A stretch of DNA of 12,068 bases from Larix sibirica (lineage: Eukaryota > Streptophyta > Pinopsida > Pinales > Pinaceae), in assembly GCA_004151065.3 (NCBI GenBank), contig NWUY0300008556.1, forward strand, positions 20,730 through 32,797, given 5' to 3'. Below the pieces are notes generated by a model. The model was given only the letters and a program-made list of their open reading frames with translations, was not told the DNA's origin and did not search any database. Below are positions 1 to 9,425 of this stretch, in pieces. The position numbers and the translations under genes were made by a program. The first letter of the stretch is position 1, and every line of letters begins with the position of its first letter.

Positions 1-282
1 GTGCAATAAAACCTAAATAGACTATGGAAAGAGTGAAAGCAATAGAGAAATTGATGATCAAACTTATTATAATTAATAGTTCAGTGACATATATGAATAG
101 TCCAGTAGCTAAAAAATGAGATCACGGGTAGTATTTTAAGAGCCTCAGGCGAGTAGAGCAGGGGTGATTTAACACTGGGAAAAGCTATATTCATATGAAC
201 ATTTCAATACCATCCAAGAACTGGAAAAATATCTAGAAGAATTGGCATAAAAGAATAAAAAATACTAAAACTGGAGGCCATA
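1..282. other. No supportable gene; likely retroelement interior
   Basis: This stretch has no open frame of useful length and no recognisable motif. It lies directly upstream of the broken coding-like block that precedes the polypurine tract. It is therefore most simply more internal sequence of the same retroelement. A short lysine/asparagine-rich open run near 190-280 is too weak to annotate. Confidence 0.2.
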
Positions 283-1005
283 ATGGATAGAACTGCCAAA
301 ATCTATGAGGAGATTATTATCTATAGGACCCCTTCGAGGATCTATGCCGTATATCTCAGGGAGAAATGGTGCAGGTTTCAGTTGAGCAGGTTAAAGAACA
401 ATTTTCCACTAGAGTTAGTCACCCCAAAATATTTTGTGGATGTATCACTAGATAGTACAGACTTGGAAAAAGATCAATTGTGTGATTTTATCTCCATAAT
501 TTCATACTTCCTAACCCATACAATTGGTCACCTAATCCATATATCGATGATTTTTTAGTTAAGGGTTCTTTGTTCTTGGATGAATCACGAAGTGGAAAGG
601 GCCCAGGATGTCCACATTTACCAGTCGGAGGAATGGGAAAATGCACTGTAGATTCAGGCATACACATCTAATCCTTAAACTGTGATCCAAGGTAACAAAT
701 ATTTGATAACTGTTGAGGAGCTAATCCCTATCCTTGAAGAAAAGAAACAGGAAGTCATTGATCATTTCGACAAAACCCTTCAAAGCATCCTTGAGGATGT
801 GGAGGGTTCCATCAATGATAGGTGGAAAAGAGTCTCCATGGATTTAAAGAAAAGAGAGCCACACTCTCCCCAAAGGTTGAATGTTTCCCTGGTTAGATCC
901 CAAATGTACAAGGAATCCCTGCAGAAGAACAACTTGAGATGGATTGGATTGAAGATAAATCCACCATTCCTCCTCCCACTGACTCTTAAAGAGGAATTTA
1001 ACTAA
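283..1005 (+). pseudogene. Broken coding-like region before the 3' LTR of an LTR retrotransposon
   Basis: Three neighbouring open runs follow each other on the + strand: 283-555 in one frame (about 91 codons), 486-668 in a second frame (61 codons), and 682-1002 back in the first (107 codons). The middle run overlaps the first and contains a Gly/Pro-rich stretch (SGKGPGCPHLPVGGMG). The third is rich in charged residues (EELIPILEEKKQEVIDHFDK) and looks helical. The whole can be read as one ancestral coding region with two frameshifts. It ends about 140 bases before a polypurine tract, where Athila- and Tat-type Ty3/gypsy elements of plants often carry an extra ORF after integrase, sometimes called env-like. 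I see no protease, reverse transcriptase or integrase motif and no clear membrane segment, so that identity is positional inference only. It could also be captured host sequence. Confidence 0.35.
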
Positions 1006-1144
1006 AGAGGAGCAGAATGTGTGGTACTATAGGAATACAAGGGCATCAAGTATAGTTTCCTTGGATATCAAAGAGACATTGGGAGAACAAACAGGTCTAT
1101 AGATCCAAGGTGATGGGTTACACATGGATGTGTAACATCTTCAA

Positions 1145-1156
1145 GTTTGGGGGAGA
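1145..1156 (+). other. Polypurine tract of an LTR retrotransposon
   Basis: The sequence reads gtttgggggaga and is followed at once by TGATAAG. A run of this form, in the context caagtttgggggag then tgataag, is a common junction between the internal region and the 3' LTR of plant Ty3/gypsy elements. It primes plus-strand DNA synthesis during reverse transcription. The call rests on this resemblance plus the LTR-like sequence that follows. Confidence 0.55.
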
Positions 1157-2684
1157 TGATAAGCCTATGTTATAGGTATCATTTGCACTTACCAATTCCC
1201 TTTTTACTGACATAGAACAATAACCTATCATGAAATAACCCCCTTTTCTGTAGGCTAGGGTATGATTATAGTTGATTATAAAGAATGTTGGATATGTGGT
1301 AATCTTTCTTTGCTTAGCATGATTTTAAATGAGTTAACAAGTGGATGAGTGTTATGTGCAATTAAGTGCAGGATTGAAGGCAACAACAAGGACAACAAAT
1401 CACACCTTTTTGAGGCTAGACATGAGCAAGCTTGGCAGCATTCAATTTCAACCGACCACAGGAGGCAATGAAGGAAGAACTCAAGATCAACTCAGTAAGA
1501 ATACCATTCTCCCCCAATTTTCAAGAATGATGAATCTAGAGGAGATTGATCTCGTGATTTCCAAAGTAGATTTTTTTAGGATATTTTTGAAATTATGTAA
1601 TAAATAGAGACTCACGCATTGTGTGGGAGATAGATATAATTTATCGTTTTTACCTCAGACATTTCTTTATAGTTTTCAGTAGTCAAGTTTTGTACCTTTG
1701 ATATGGATCATCAAACAACTTAATGGAAGAATCGTGTTTTACCAAATTTGTGAGTTTATAGTTTAGCTCAAGCTCCTGTATACGCCTTGAGGTGGGCCCC
1801 CTCATTGTGATGTGCATGAGTTATGTTTTATGTTTTGAAACAACATTAGTTTTGCACATTTGCTTGTTCAATATTAGTTCAATAGATTGGCAAATTTCAT
1901 TCCATTAATATCATCATTGATTTGCTTTATTTAGATTTAGATCTGTGGGTTAGAATGCATGAAAACATAATTAGAATTCTGAAATATCAAGTAAAAGGTT
2001 TAGATTTAATTTCTGAAAATGCTCTGTCTTTCTATAGGAAAGAATAACAATGTCTGTAGTTTAAATGTATGGTGTATGTAGTGTTGTAGGTTGTTTCCGT
2101 AGACTAGTCTAGAACAATTTCCAGGTTATAGAATAAACATTTCATTTTTGTTTAGATTAAATCTTTCACCCTTTCTTAGAGTAATGTCCTCCGTTTTCAT
2201 ATAATAGACCTTTATTACTTTTTTAGATCAAATAGATTACTATTCTCTGAGTTAAATATTCAAGGAATTCCATAAAGTAAATTTCTATCATTTTCTTAGA
2301 ATAGCCATTTCATGCTTTCATAGATTAGTTCCAGTTTTCAGATCAACTCGTTTATTAAGTTAATTAGATTTTATGCTTTCGTAGAATAAATATTCATGTT
2401 TCTTTTAAGATGTAGTATAAGATGCATTTCATAGAGTAAATAAACTTTTTTTCTAGTCAGAATCATTTCCAACTCCATAGGTTAAGTTACCAAACATAAC
2501 TCTCTCAATAGTTGCACATACAATTCCCAACACTTCTTAAGTTTGCACGATCCCTGGGTTGATAATTAAAGTAGGATTCCTGACCTGTAAACATGTAATA
2601 GGATAGCATATCAAGGAACCACCTACACAACAAATGTAGAGTTGACATGCTTGGATCCTTGTGGTAGTCATTCAATTTTTTACA
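1157..2684 (+). mobile_element. LTR of a Ty3/gypsy-type (Athila/Tat-like) retrotransposon
   Basis: The proposed LTR starts with TG right after the polypurine tract and ends with CA at 2684, four bases before a primer-binding-site-like sequence. Its length of about 1.53 kb is normal for Athila/Tat-type LTRs. Near its 3' end (about 2540-2560) it has a segment of the type gcacgatccctgggtt. This resembles the sequences seen in the R/U5 part of such LTRs just upstream of the primer site. An 88-codon open run at 1341-1604 lies inside it and starts with GTG; I do not regard it as a gene. A degenerate tandem array fills 2126-2482. No second LTR copy was found in the window, so the boundaries cannot be confirmed by pairwise comparison. 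Confidence 0.5.
2126..2482 (+). repeat. Degenerate ~24-bp tandem array inside the LTR
   Basis: Roughly 15 worn units of 19-27 bases follow one another. Each is built on a core like TTAGAnTAAAT followed by a T/C-rich half ending in TTTCA or TTCCA. Examples of the core are atagaataaacatttcat (2129), tttagattaaatctttca (2151), cttagaatagccatttcat and tagaataaatattcat. Unit length and sequence both drift, so this is an old array and not a microsatellite. Confidence 0.5.
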
Positions 2685-2688
2685 TTGT

Positions 2689-2708
2689 TGGTACTAGTGG
2701 CACATGGA
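2689..2708 (+). other. Possible decayed primer binding site (tRNA-Asp type)
   Basis: The sequence tggtactagtggcacatgga resembles the primer binding site complementary to the 3' end of tRNA-Asp used by Athila/Tat elements (TGGCGCCGTTGCCGGGGA). Two of the differences in the first six bases are C-to-T and G-to-A changes at a CpG, as expected from methylation-driven decay. Two single-base insertions and other mismatches are also needed. Its place four bases after a TG...CA unit supports the call; the match itself is weak. Confidence 0.35.
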
Positions 2709-2810
2709 CACATAGTATGAATGTTTTTTTCCCCGTTCAAATGATGTATGTAGATGAAAGTGGAAAGCTTATGTTGAACCATCCTTCATTTTTTTAAAAC
2801 TAAATCACAG

Positions 2811-4048
2811 TTATGTTCAAGTGGACCAAATATTGAATATCAGGAAAAACATTTGATTGCAATCATCAAGTGAGGTATTTACATGGAATCTAATTCAGAT
2901 GGGACTTGCTTATTAAGAGATGGTCGTTTTGTCAATATTGGAAGAAATATACTCATTCAAATGGATGAGATTTTGGTGCACAACACAAATCCATTTGATT
3001 TTACAATAAATATAGGCATGTATGTCCATACTTATTATGAAAATGTGCATGGTATGTTTGAAGAAGTCATTGAAAATTTCATATCATGTGGAAGCGTTGA
3101 ATTATTTAGTATAGGTTTCCATAGGTGGAGCATTCTATTGGATAACAATGTTTGAAATTCACGTGGATTTTATTGGTAGATGCCATCATATTCCCAAAGG
3201 TGTAAATTTGCATCAACATGAGGTGTTTTATACAAAGCACGGCTTATTGATACCAACTGAAAGCAATATTGATGGTGAGTATATACTATAAATGTGTATT
3301 TTTTAATATACATTTTTCAGTTCACATCACAAAAATTGATTTGTAGTATCTAATGTTATATTTTTTTAATATTATAATGATTGTTGATGCTTTGTTTACT
3401 GTGAGCTCTATCAAAAGGTGGGACACAAACACTCGAAAGGGAGAATCATTTTTTGCTATTTTATTTCTATGAAAGATAGGCACACCACTTCCAACTTCTT
3501 GCAACAAAAGTTGATGACGAAGTTGTGATTGCGAGATTAGATGCCTCTAAAGAATATGGAACACACAATGCATTACCAACTGATATTTTGGAGTATTGTA
3601 GCCACAATGAATCCATCGTCACAATGTTAATCTTCTTTCCTACAAATTTTACAACCACATAAGGTCTCAAAACAGGATACACAATGAATGTTATGTGGAA
3701 GTTTCTTTGTTTAGATGAAATTTTTATGGTTACTTTGAACTTATTGCAATGCATTGTGTACCTATTAGGATGGTGAAGAAGAATAATTGACTAGAGTTCA
3801 ACCTCAAGTAGGTTTTTTTCTATACATGGTCAACCATTCCTGATAAATATCAGCCATCTTCAGGCTCAAGCAATGATAGTCAACCTATTCGTAAATGGAG
3901 AGTGGGACCAACATTTAGATTTTTTTATTTGTATAATAACCTTTAGCCTCATGTGCATGTGAAATTTTCATGGGATTCAGAGCAATGACAACCTATCCAT
4001 GATTGTTCTAGATCAGGGATGAGGATTGGTGCACCCCATTTGGAGATG
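2811..4048 (+). pseudogene. Broken, unrecognised coding-like region with a splice-donor-like junction
   Basis: Coding-like runs follow one another on the + strand. The first runs to 3152, including 90 codons from an ATG at 2883, with one TGA just upstream of that ATG. It is continued in another frame from 3148 to 3274 (EIHVDFIGRCHHIPKG, then HEVFYTKHGLLIPTE), which ends at a strong donor-like GTGAGT at 3275-3280. A further 60-codon run lies at 3480-3659 (DDEVVIARLDASKEYGTHNA), and a last one at 3842-4048 contains two stops (WRVGPTFRFFYLY before the first, FSWDSEQ and GMRIGAPHLEM later). The order suggests a multi-exon gene copy with at least two frameshifts. I do not recognise the family. It lies where gag of an LTR element would sit if the primer-site call is right, but no CCHC knuckle or gag-like feature is visible. 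Confidence 0.3.
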
Positions 4049-5049
4049 TAAACATTATATAAGTAATAAATATATTTATGGTAAATTCTGTATGACAGAT
4101 CTATGGTGTAATGGTGAAATTTGTTACTTAAAATACATGAATATTTTATTTGTTATATCCAATCATTTGTCATGACATATTAACGTTGTGTTTTTCTTCT
4201 CCAAGGAAAAAAATTATTTGATATTTCAATGTTTGAAATCAAAATAGACATTTGTTATCCTATGGGATCTTGAGAACATAATTAGGTTATGTCTTTAAAC
4301 TGTCTTAAAAACTAATTATTGCAGTCTTCCAAAATCGACAAAACATATCATATAAGGGTCTACACTTTCTCAAAACATAGATGTAACATACCTCACTCAT
4401 TCAAATACAATTGCACATTCTTAGCATGCATTTATGTTCATGGCTTGCATTTTACACCAAGTGTCCATAACATTCAAAAATGTTAAAGTTATACTTTTCA
4501 TAGCTTGAATGTGAGCATATGAGGTTAGTTTATATAAAACAACATAAGATATTCTTCTCAATATATCTAACTATCATTTTTCCAAATCCATTTACTATAA
4601 ANCCTTTGGTAGTACCCTGTGTACCCGAACAAAGGGCCTATAATATATGTATAATATTATAACCCTAAACTCTAAATATGTTATGATTGATATTGGGTAT
4701 AATTTATAGAGGATCTCCCAATGCCACTATAGCATGTGAAAGGGTCAATTCTCAACATGACTTTTGTTCCCGAGCTACAAAAAATTTATAGAATTAGATA
4801 CTTTGAGAAAGGAGGTCTAAGTCAAGATTTGTAATCTCCATGGGAAAATCCACCTAGGACACATAAAGCTAATTTCTGGCGTATTAGGGCATTAGGCTTA
4901 GAGGTAGCTATGTATATATAATAAGATAGACATGCCATTTAAAGACAGCTATAGGTCATTTAAAGATATCTCTAGTTCAAGTTCACAATGGAGGACAAAA
5001 GGTGAGACATGCAGTGAATCACACATTCAAATTTAAGTGATAAACCATA
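4049..5049. other. About 1 kb with no supportable gene
   Basis: AT-rich sequence with stops in every frame and no RNA gene, LTR end or terminal inverted repeat that I can support. It contains the only ambiguous base of the window, at 4602. The one structure seen is a short imperfect tandem duplication at 4936-4977. Confidence 0.4.
4936..4977. repeat. Imperfect 21-bp tandem duplication
   Basis: Two adjacent copies begin catttaaagacagctatagg and catttaaagatatctctag, with a period of 21 bases. This is a small local duplication with no visible function. Confidence 0.6.
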
Positions 5050-5337
5050 GTGTCCTTGAAGCCTCCAGGACCATCACACATTTTATTCATGATTACAAAG
5101 AAGGTTCTTAAATGGTATGGAATAACAGTGGATAATATAGGTGAGATTAATCTGGTCTTATGTATGGTTCATCTTGTCCTAGATTGTATAGGATTTAGGG
5201 GAGGCCAAGGAATTTACAGACCAAGTCCCTCCCTTTTGGGTTTGAGTTCTACTATGTTTTTTGCTCAGGCTCTCCTTAGCCAGGGTTCTATCATTTCATG
5301 GTTGTTTCGATTCTTTGTATGTAGAAGCCCAATGTAG
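5050..5337 (+). other. 95-codon open run, not recognised
   Basis: An open run beginning at a TTG or, later, ATG codon encodes a hydrophobic polypeptide (for example EINLVLCMVHLVLDC). It has no motif that I recognise. Another frame over the same bases is also open in part. In AT-rich sequence a run of this length is expected by chance several times in a window of this size. It is listed only because it is among the longest + strand runs outside the retroelement parts. Confidence 0.1.
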
Positions 5338-6873
5338 GCTTCGAACAATACTTTTTTAAGCTCTTCCTTAAGCATGGATGAAAATCTCTAGAGAATGGAT
5401 GGGCATAACCACCCTAGTTGTTGCTTTATGTGGAAGTTTTGAATATGTATCGAGCTTTGAGGAAACACAATAAACTTCTAGTTGATAATTAGGTATCTAT
5501 CTCTCATCCCATGTCAAAGATAACCCTCTTTGCTCAAATTTATCATTTTGTTATTGTCTAAAGATGGAAATTATTTAACATATTAATGAGATGAAAATAA
5601 AAAGTTTCGAATAAGACAAAATAACATAAGTGGCACACAAATGAAGCACATCTTAGTCACAAAAATCTTCCATGGTAAGATAAGTCATAAGTTACAAAGA
5701 TGAGTCAGACCTACGAAGGGAATTTGAAAATAAAGTCCTTATCATTTTGTATAAATGCATGCTTGTATGGAAGTAATAGGTGTAACCATTATTTGTACTA
5801 TATGATCTTCTGCAAAGGTTAAAAAAATTGTAGGAAAACACTCTTTCAGCATGGTGTGTGATCTTGTTGTGCACTTCTTAGTTATTAGTTTTTATATTAT
5901 ATGTTTGGTGAATACATGTTGCACCATAAATTTAACACTCCATTACTAGATATAGATCTTGAAACTTAAGTGGAAACATAAACATATGATAATGTTACCT
6001 AGGGCGAAGACAAATAAAACACATCCACTAAGAGATATCCTAGTGTTCTTGCTTAGGGGAGTAAATATGACAAACATAATGCCCCACTAGGTAGAAAGGT
6101 AGAGACTCGTGCTTGATCCCAAACCTATCATTTTGCATGTATCCTACACTCCTATCACTATTAGGTGAATTCTTTCTTCTTACTCTAGTCCTAGTAGGGC
6201 ATGCAGATACTATGAATTACTTTTATTTGGTTTTGATATTTTCGTAAAGAAATCTAAGTAACCAAGTTGAACTTTTTGTGGAATTCTTGTGATATATACA
6301 ATACAATGAAACTTTATCTTTCTTCATTAAAAATCTAATGTAAACAAGATGCAATTCTACATTAACCACCATTCAAATGCTATTCTTCCTAAAATCTATT
6401 CAAATCTTCAGCTAAGAAAAAACATTAATAACTAGTATATTCAAGGATTAGCCTATTATGTCTATAAGCATAACCGTTCTCTTACATGTAGATCTATGAC
6501 CAACCTTTTTGAAAACCCTTGACGAAAGGTCTAGATCAACATCATGGAGACAATTCCAAAACTAGATGTAAACATCAATAGAGGTTAAATCCTTACCTAG
6601 ACAATCAACACTTTGGTAAGAGAACAAATTCTCATATACCTAATGGAAAATTGGACTAAAAGTCTTCAGGGGGTAGCTTTCCTTCATCCTTCTTCAAGTA
6701 TGTTTTCCTACCCTAAAATACCTTGTGGATGAACTCCCTCAATTTGTTCATATATTATTTTTCCTTTGTATGGATTTGCTCATTGATTATGTTCTTGATT
6801 CCTTGAAAAACTCCCTTTTCCTTTTCACATCCTCACTTATGATTTACGAGTGATGTGGTATTTACAAATATTA
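5338..6873. other. About 1.5 kb with no supportable gene
   Basis: Stops occur at about the background rate in most frames. The one stretch worth naming is on the minus strand at 6043-6219: 59 open codons, Arg/Ser-rich at first (CPTRTRVRRKNSPNSD) and then more mixed. It shares its frame with the minus-strand islands upstream of it (7168-7365 and 8050-9261). Between 6219 and 6873 that frame has stops at the chance rate, so continuity is not shown. Confidence 0.3.
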
Positions 6874-7365
6874 TTCCTTTGTTTGCTCATTTATTATAAG
6901 TTGTTCATTTGTGCACCATGAATTGCTCCAATGGCTCAATGTGAGATATAAAGTTAGCTCCATAATTCCAAACCAAGTTGTGTACCTCCATTTCCCCCAT
7001 AATACTAGCATAAACTCAACATCCCAATAGAAAATGCTCTTTAAAATCACTTTATTAGCAAAGTAATATTTCTCCCATAGTTCATCATCACAAGCCTACT
7101 TTTCCATAGGGAATTTAAACATGATAAGATGTACATTGTTTCCACATAAAGGAATAAAATAAAATTAATATTTTAGTATTTTTTTGGCACCTGGATGAAG
7201 TTGCTTGTGTATTGTCCTCCTACGTTAGGAGTGGTATTTTAAACATTTTAATGAACCTCCAGTGCTAATATATCTCATGTTGCAACACATGCATTTCAAG
7301 ATGGGATTCATACAATCTTTAACCATATCATTGATCTTTTTGATGTGTCTCCATTTTTCCCCTTC
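6874..7365 (-). pseudogene. Broken coding-like region with a BED zinc-finger-like pattern (possible hAT transposase remnant)
   Basis: One minus-strand frame is open from 7365 to 7228 (46 codons), 7224 to 7168 (19 codons), about 7164 to 7099 (22 codons) and 7095 to 6874 (74 codons), with stops at 7225-7227, 7165-7167 and 7096-7098. The first run has the order WRHIKKI, then CMCC about 17 residues on, then a GG pair and a LKYH. This resembles the BED zinc finger at the N-terminus of plant hAT-family transposases (W-x-hydrophobic-x-K, CxxC, then R/K-x-H). The GG-to-CxxC spacing is longer than usual and the last part is imperfect. I see no dimerisation domain or catalytic core. If real, it is a fragment of a dead DNA transposon or a domesticated relative. 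A chance open frame is a serious alternative. Confidence 0.28.
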
Positions 7366-7481
7366 CTATTATAGTTTGTCTTAACATTACATTCAAGTGT
7401 TCACTCCATATCGCATGTTATTTATTATATGATAGATTTGTATCTTGACTCTTAATATAAACATCATATTGGAACATGTAA

Positions 7482-7619
7482 GGAATGATCCCAACAAAGG
7501 TAGTATTAGAACCCCGAAACCCTATGTCCAGTTAGTCTACATTGACCAGATTCCTTGAAAGGTATATGTAAAAGGGAATGATACCCACGAAAGTAGTATT
7601 ATAAATCCTAAAACATATG
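7482..7619. repeat. Diverged ~45-bp direct repeat
   Basis: Two copies lie 93 bases apart, 7482-7527 and 7575-7619. They share ggaatgat, then cccaac or cccacg, then a core like aagtagtatta, and end in an A-rich part with tatg. About three quarters of positions agree by eye. The spacer between them holds no clear third copy. Confidence 0.55.
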
Positions 7620-7637
7620 CTTGAAAACATATGCTTG
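7610..7637. repeat. Perfect 14-bp tandem duplication
   Basis: The sequence aaaacatatgcttg occurs twice back to back at 7610-7623 and 7624-7637. The first copy forms the end of the diverged direct repeat. It looks like a recent replication-slippage event. Confidence 0.95.
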
Positions 7638-8987
7638 CATGTATAGAATGCACACGTGGGCTTGATCCTCTTAAACATACCCCTCCCTGTTCCTAAACGT
7701 TTCACTTTCTGGTTACTTAGTTTTCAAGCTGTGTTATTTTCAATAGTTTCTATTATAAGTTAACCATCATTTCTTGTAAAGGAGGATTATGAAAAAGTAT
7801 TATTTGTGGCATAAGGAATTTTTTAATTATGTCCCAGTCGCTGGTAATGAATTTAAACACATATCAGGGAACCTACAATTGAAATTATCTCCAGTTTTTT
7901 CCTGTGTCACCAGTTAATGTCTTTGTCATATTATAACTATAAAGGCGAGTATTGACTATTTATTATTTACAAGAATGCAACAAATTTCTCCAACTACTTT
8001 AATACACAAAGGTTTTCAACAAAGCAATCCGTCCTATTGGGAGAAATTTCTAGAACATCAATACATTTATTATACTATAATGGTCTAAATTCTCATGGGT
8101 CATCAGTAAGAGATTTTGGGAAAGAATGTGATATAGCATTAAGAAGAGAAAATATGCAACTATTTGATAACCATCATGATTCCTAGTTTTAATACGCATG
8201 GACTTCAAGGAGATGACCAATAACTTCCTCTTACAATCAATGACTAATGGATGTGTTATCCCTTCTTCCAATACATCACTGGATAATTCATCACAAATTT
8301 TATCCACAAAACATGATTATTTGGTCAAAAGGATTATCGAGCTTAGACATTTTGTATCCTCATTGTTGGTCATGTTGGAAATTTTTTAAAGCCATATAAT
8401 TTGACCATCCAAGGGTTTCTAATAACAAAATGTATCTATTCCATAATCATCATGCTCACTATTCTCGAAAGTCAAAGACTCAGCATAGGCATTGGATGGA
8501 TGTTCTTTATAACCATCTAAAATAGAAGAATTTGATGATTCTAGATCAAGCACCTCTTGGAGTGCCACACTTTTATTACTCTTATTGAAACTGCTACCAA
8601 AATCATGTCCTAGGGAAATCCCCATAACTTAGGGTTCCTCTGACTCTGCAACTTTATTATTGTGATAGTTCCCATCATCTGCAAGATGCTCTACCAATTC
8701 ACCTACATCATTGAAATCTGATAACTCAATCACTGGGCCTTCAAACTTCATGCCCTTATAATCAATACGAGTCTAATTAAACGCTGAGGAATTCTTCCCA
8801 TCTACTTGGTTTTTTAAACCATGACCCTAGACTCCATTTCCTAAGAACATCACAACCTTTTTCCTTAACAATTCAACATAACCCACATCAATAGAACTAG
8901 AAAGTTCACCTCAGAATATGCACAAATTGTTCATGGGTGGGCATATAATTATTGAATAGCTACAATTATTTTTCTGTGTTTTTTCCG

Positions 8988-9111
8988 AGTTTATTCCCTT
9001 TTTGTGTATTTTCTCGTTTTCTCCTATTTGGGAGATTTTTCTTTCGTCTAGTTTATTCCCTTTTCAATGTATATTTCTTCCTTTGCTCCTATTTGAGAGC
9101 TTTTCCTTAAA
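8988..9111. repeat. Two-copy tandem duplication, period 62-65 bp
   Basis: Copies start at 8988 and 9050 with agtttattccctttt. Both later carry ctcctatttg (9021 and 9086), followed by ggagatttttc or agagcttttcc. The offset grows from 62 to 65 because of a 3-base length difference, so the reading phase of the minus-strand pseudogene nearly survives the duplication. Confidence 0.7.
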
Positions 9112-9182
9112 TTCAATGGGAATATTCTACAGTCAAATCATCAAAAGATGGCATAGGCTTCTAAGGGACTAGGCAGTAGGAA

Positions 9183-9234
9183 CCACAAAAATGTTCAAAG
9201 AGGTCATAATCTCCTCAAATTCCACAAAAATGTT
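9183..9234. repeat. 13-bp perfect direct repeat, 39 bases apart
   Basis: The sequence ccacaaaaatgtt occurs at 9183-9195 and 9222-9234. The 39-base spacing is 13 codons. In the minus frame of the neighbouring pseudogene both copies therefore read NIFV in the same phase. Confidence 0.8.
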
Positions 9235-9425
9235 TAACATAATGTAATAAAAGGTAACTCGTTAGCTAAAAAATGATGTATATTATATATTTTCATAACA
9301 AGAATAAATAGGTGAGTTGGAGGATTAAGTATTTAACAACTCGAGGAGGATCGTATACACGGAGAGAAAAGGTAAGAGAATGAAAGAACAAAACCATGAA
9401 AAATAAGTAGGTTGGAATGTTTCTA

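Larger units (their letters stand above)
7366..8049. other. No supportable gene; repeats and short minus-strand open runs
   Basis: The minus frame used by the neighbouring islands has an open run at 7539-7692 (about 51 codons, hydrophobic, with SWVSFPFTYTFQ) and one at 7756-7863 (about 36 codons, with SDWDIIKKFLMPQ), separated by many stops. These may be remains of the same ancestral sequence as the flanking blocks or chance runs. A diverged direct repeat and a 14-bp tandem duplication lie at 7482-7637. Confidence 0.3.
8050..9261 (-). pseudogene. 1.2-kb minus-strand frame with few stops, decayed and unrecognised
   Basis: A single minus-strand frame runs for about 404 codons with roughly 11 internal stops and no frameshift needed. 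Between 9063 and 8050 there are only seven: 8911-8913, 8827-8829, 8773-8775, 8629-8631, 8419-8421, 8386-8388 and 8317-8319. At this base composition about one stop per 14 codons is expected. Several are TGA or TAG and could come from CGA or CAG by C-to-T change. Residues near 8772-8632 include RIDYKGMKFEGPVIELSDF and GELVEHLADD. Residues near 8625-8422 are acidic and Ser/Asn-rich (LDLESSNSSILDGYKEH). The run from 8307 starts DKICDELSSDVLEEG. The upstream part (about 9120-8940) is Lys/Asn-rich and holds an in-frame tandem duplication. I recognise no domain. It may be an old gene copy or an unlabelled part of a transposon. Confidence 0.35.

Noticed and set aside
1341-1604. 88-codon + strand open run
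   Set aside because: It starts with GTG, lies wholly inside the proposed LTR, and shows no motif; LTRs are not normally coding.
3322-3754. Two minus-strand open runs
   Set aside because: They lie opposite the more protein-like + strand run at 3480-3659 and share its codon spacing, so they are shadows or chance runs.
5324-5342. Perfect 6-bp hairpin gaagcc/ggcttc with a 7-base loop
   Set aside because: Too short to mean anything in plant DNA, and no T-run or gene context goes with it.
5692-5874. 60-codon minus-strand open run
   Set aside because: At this AT content such runs are expected by chance, and both a + strand frame and this one are open over the same bases.
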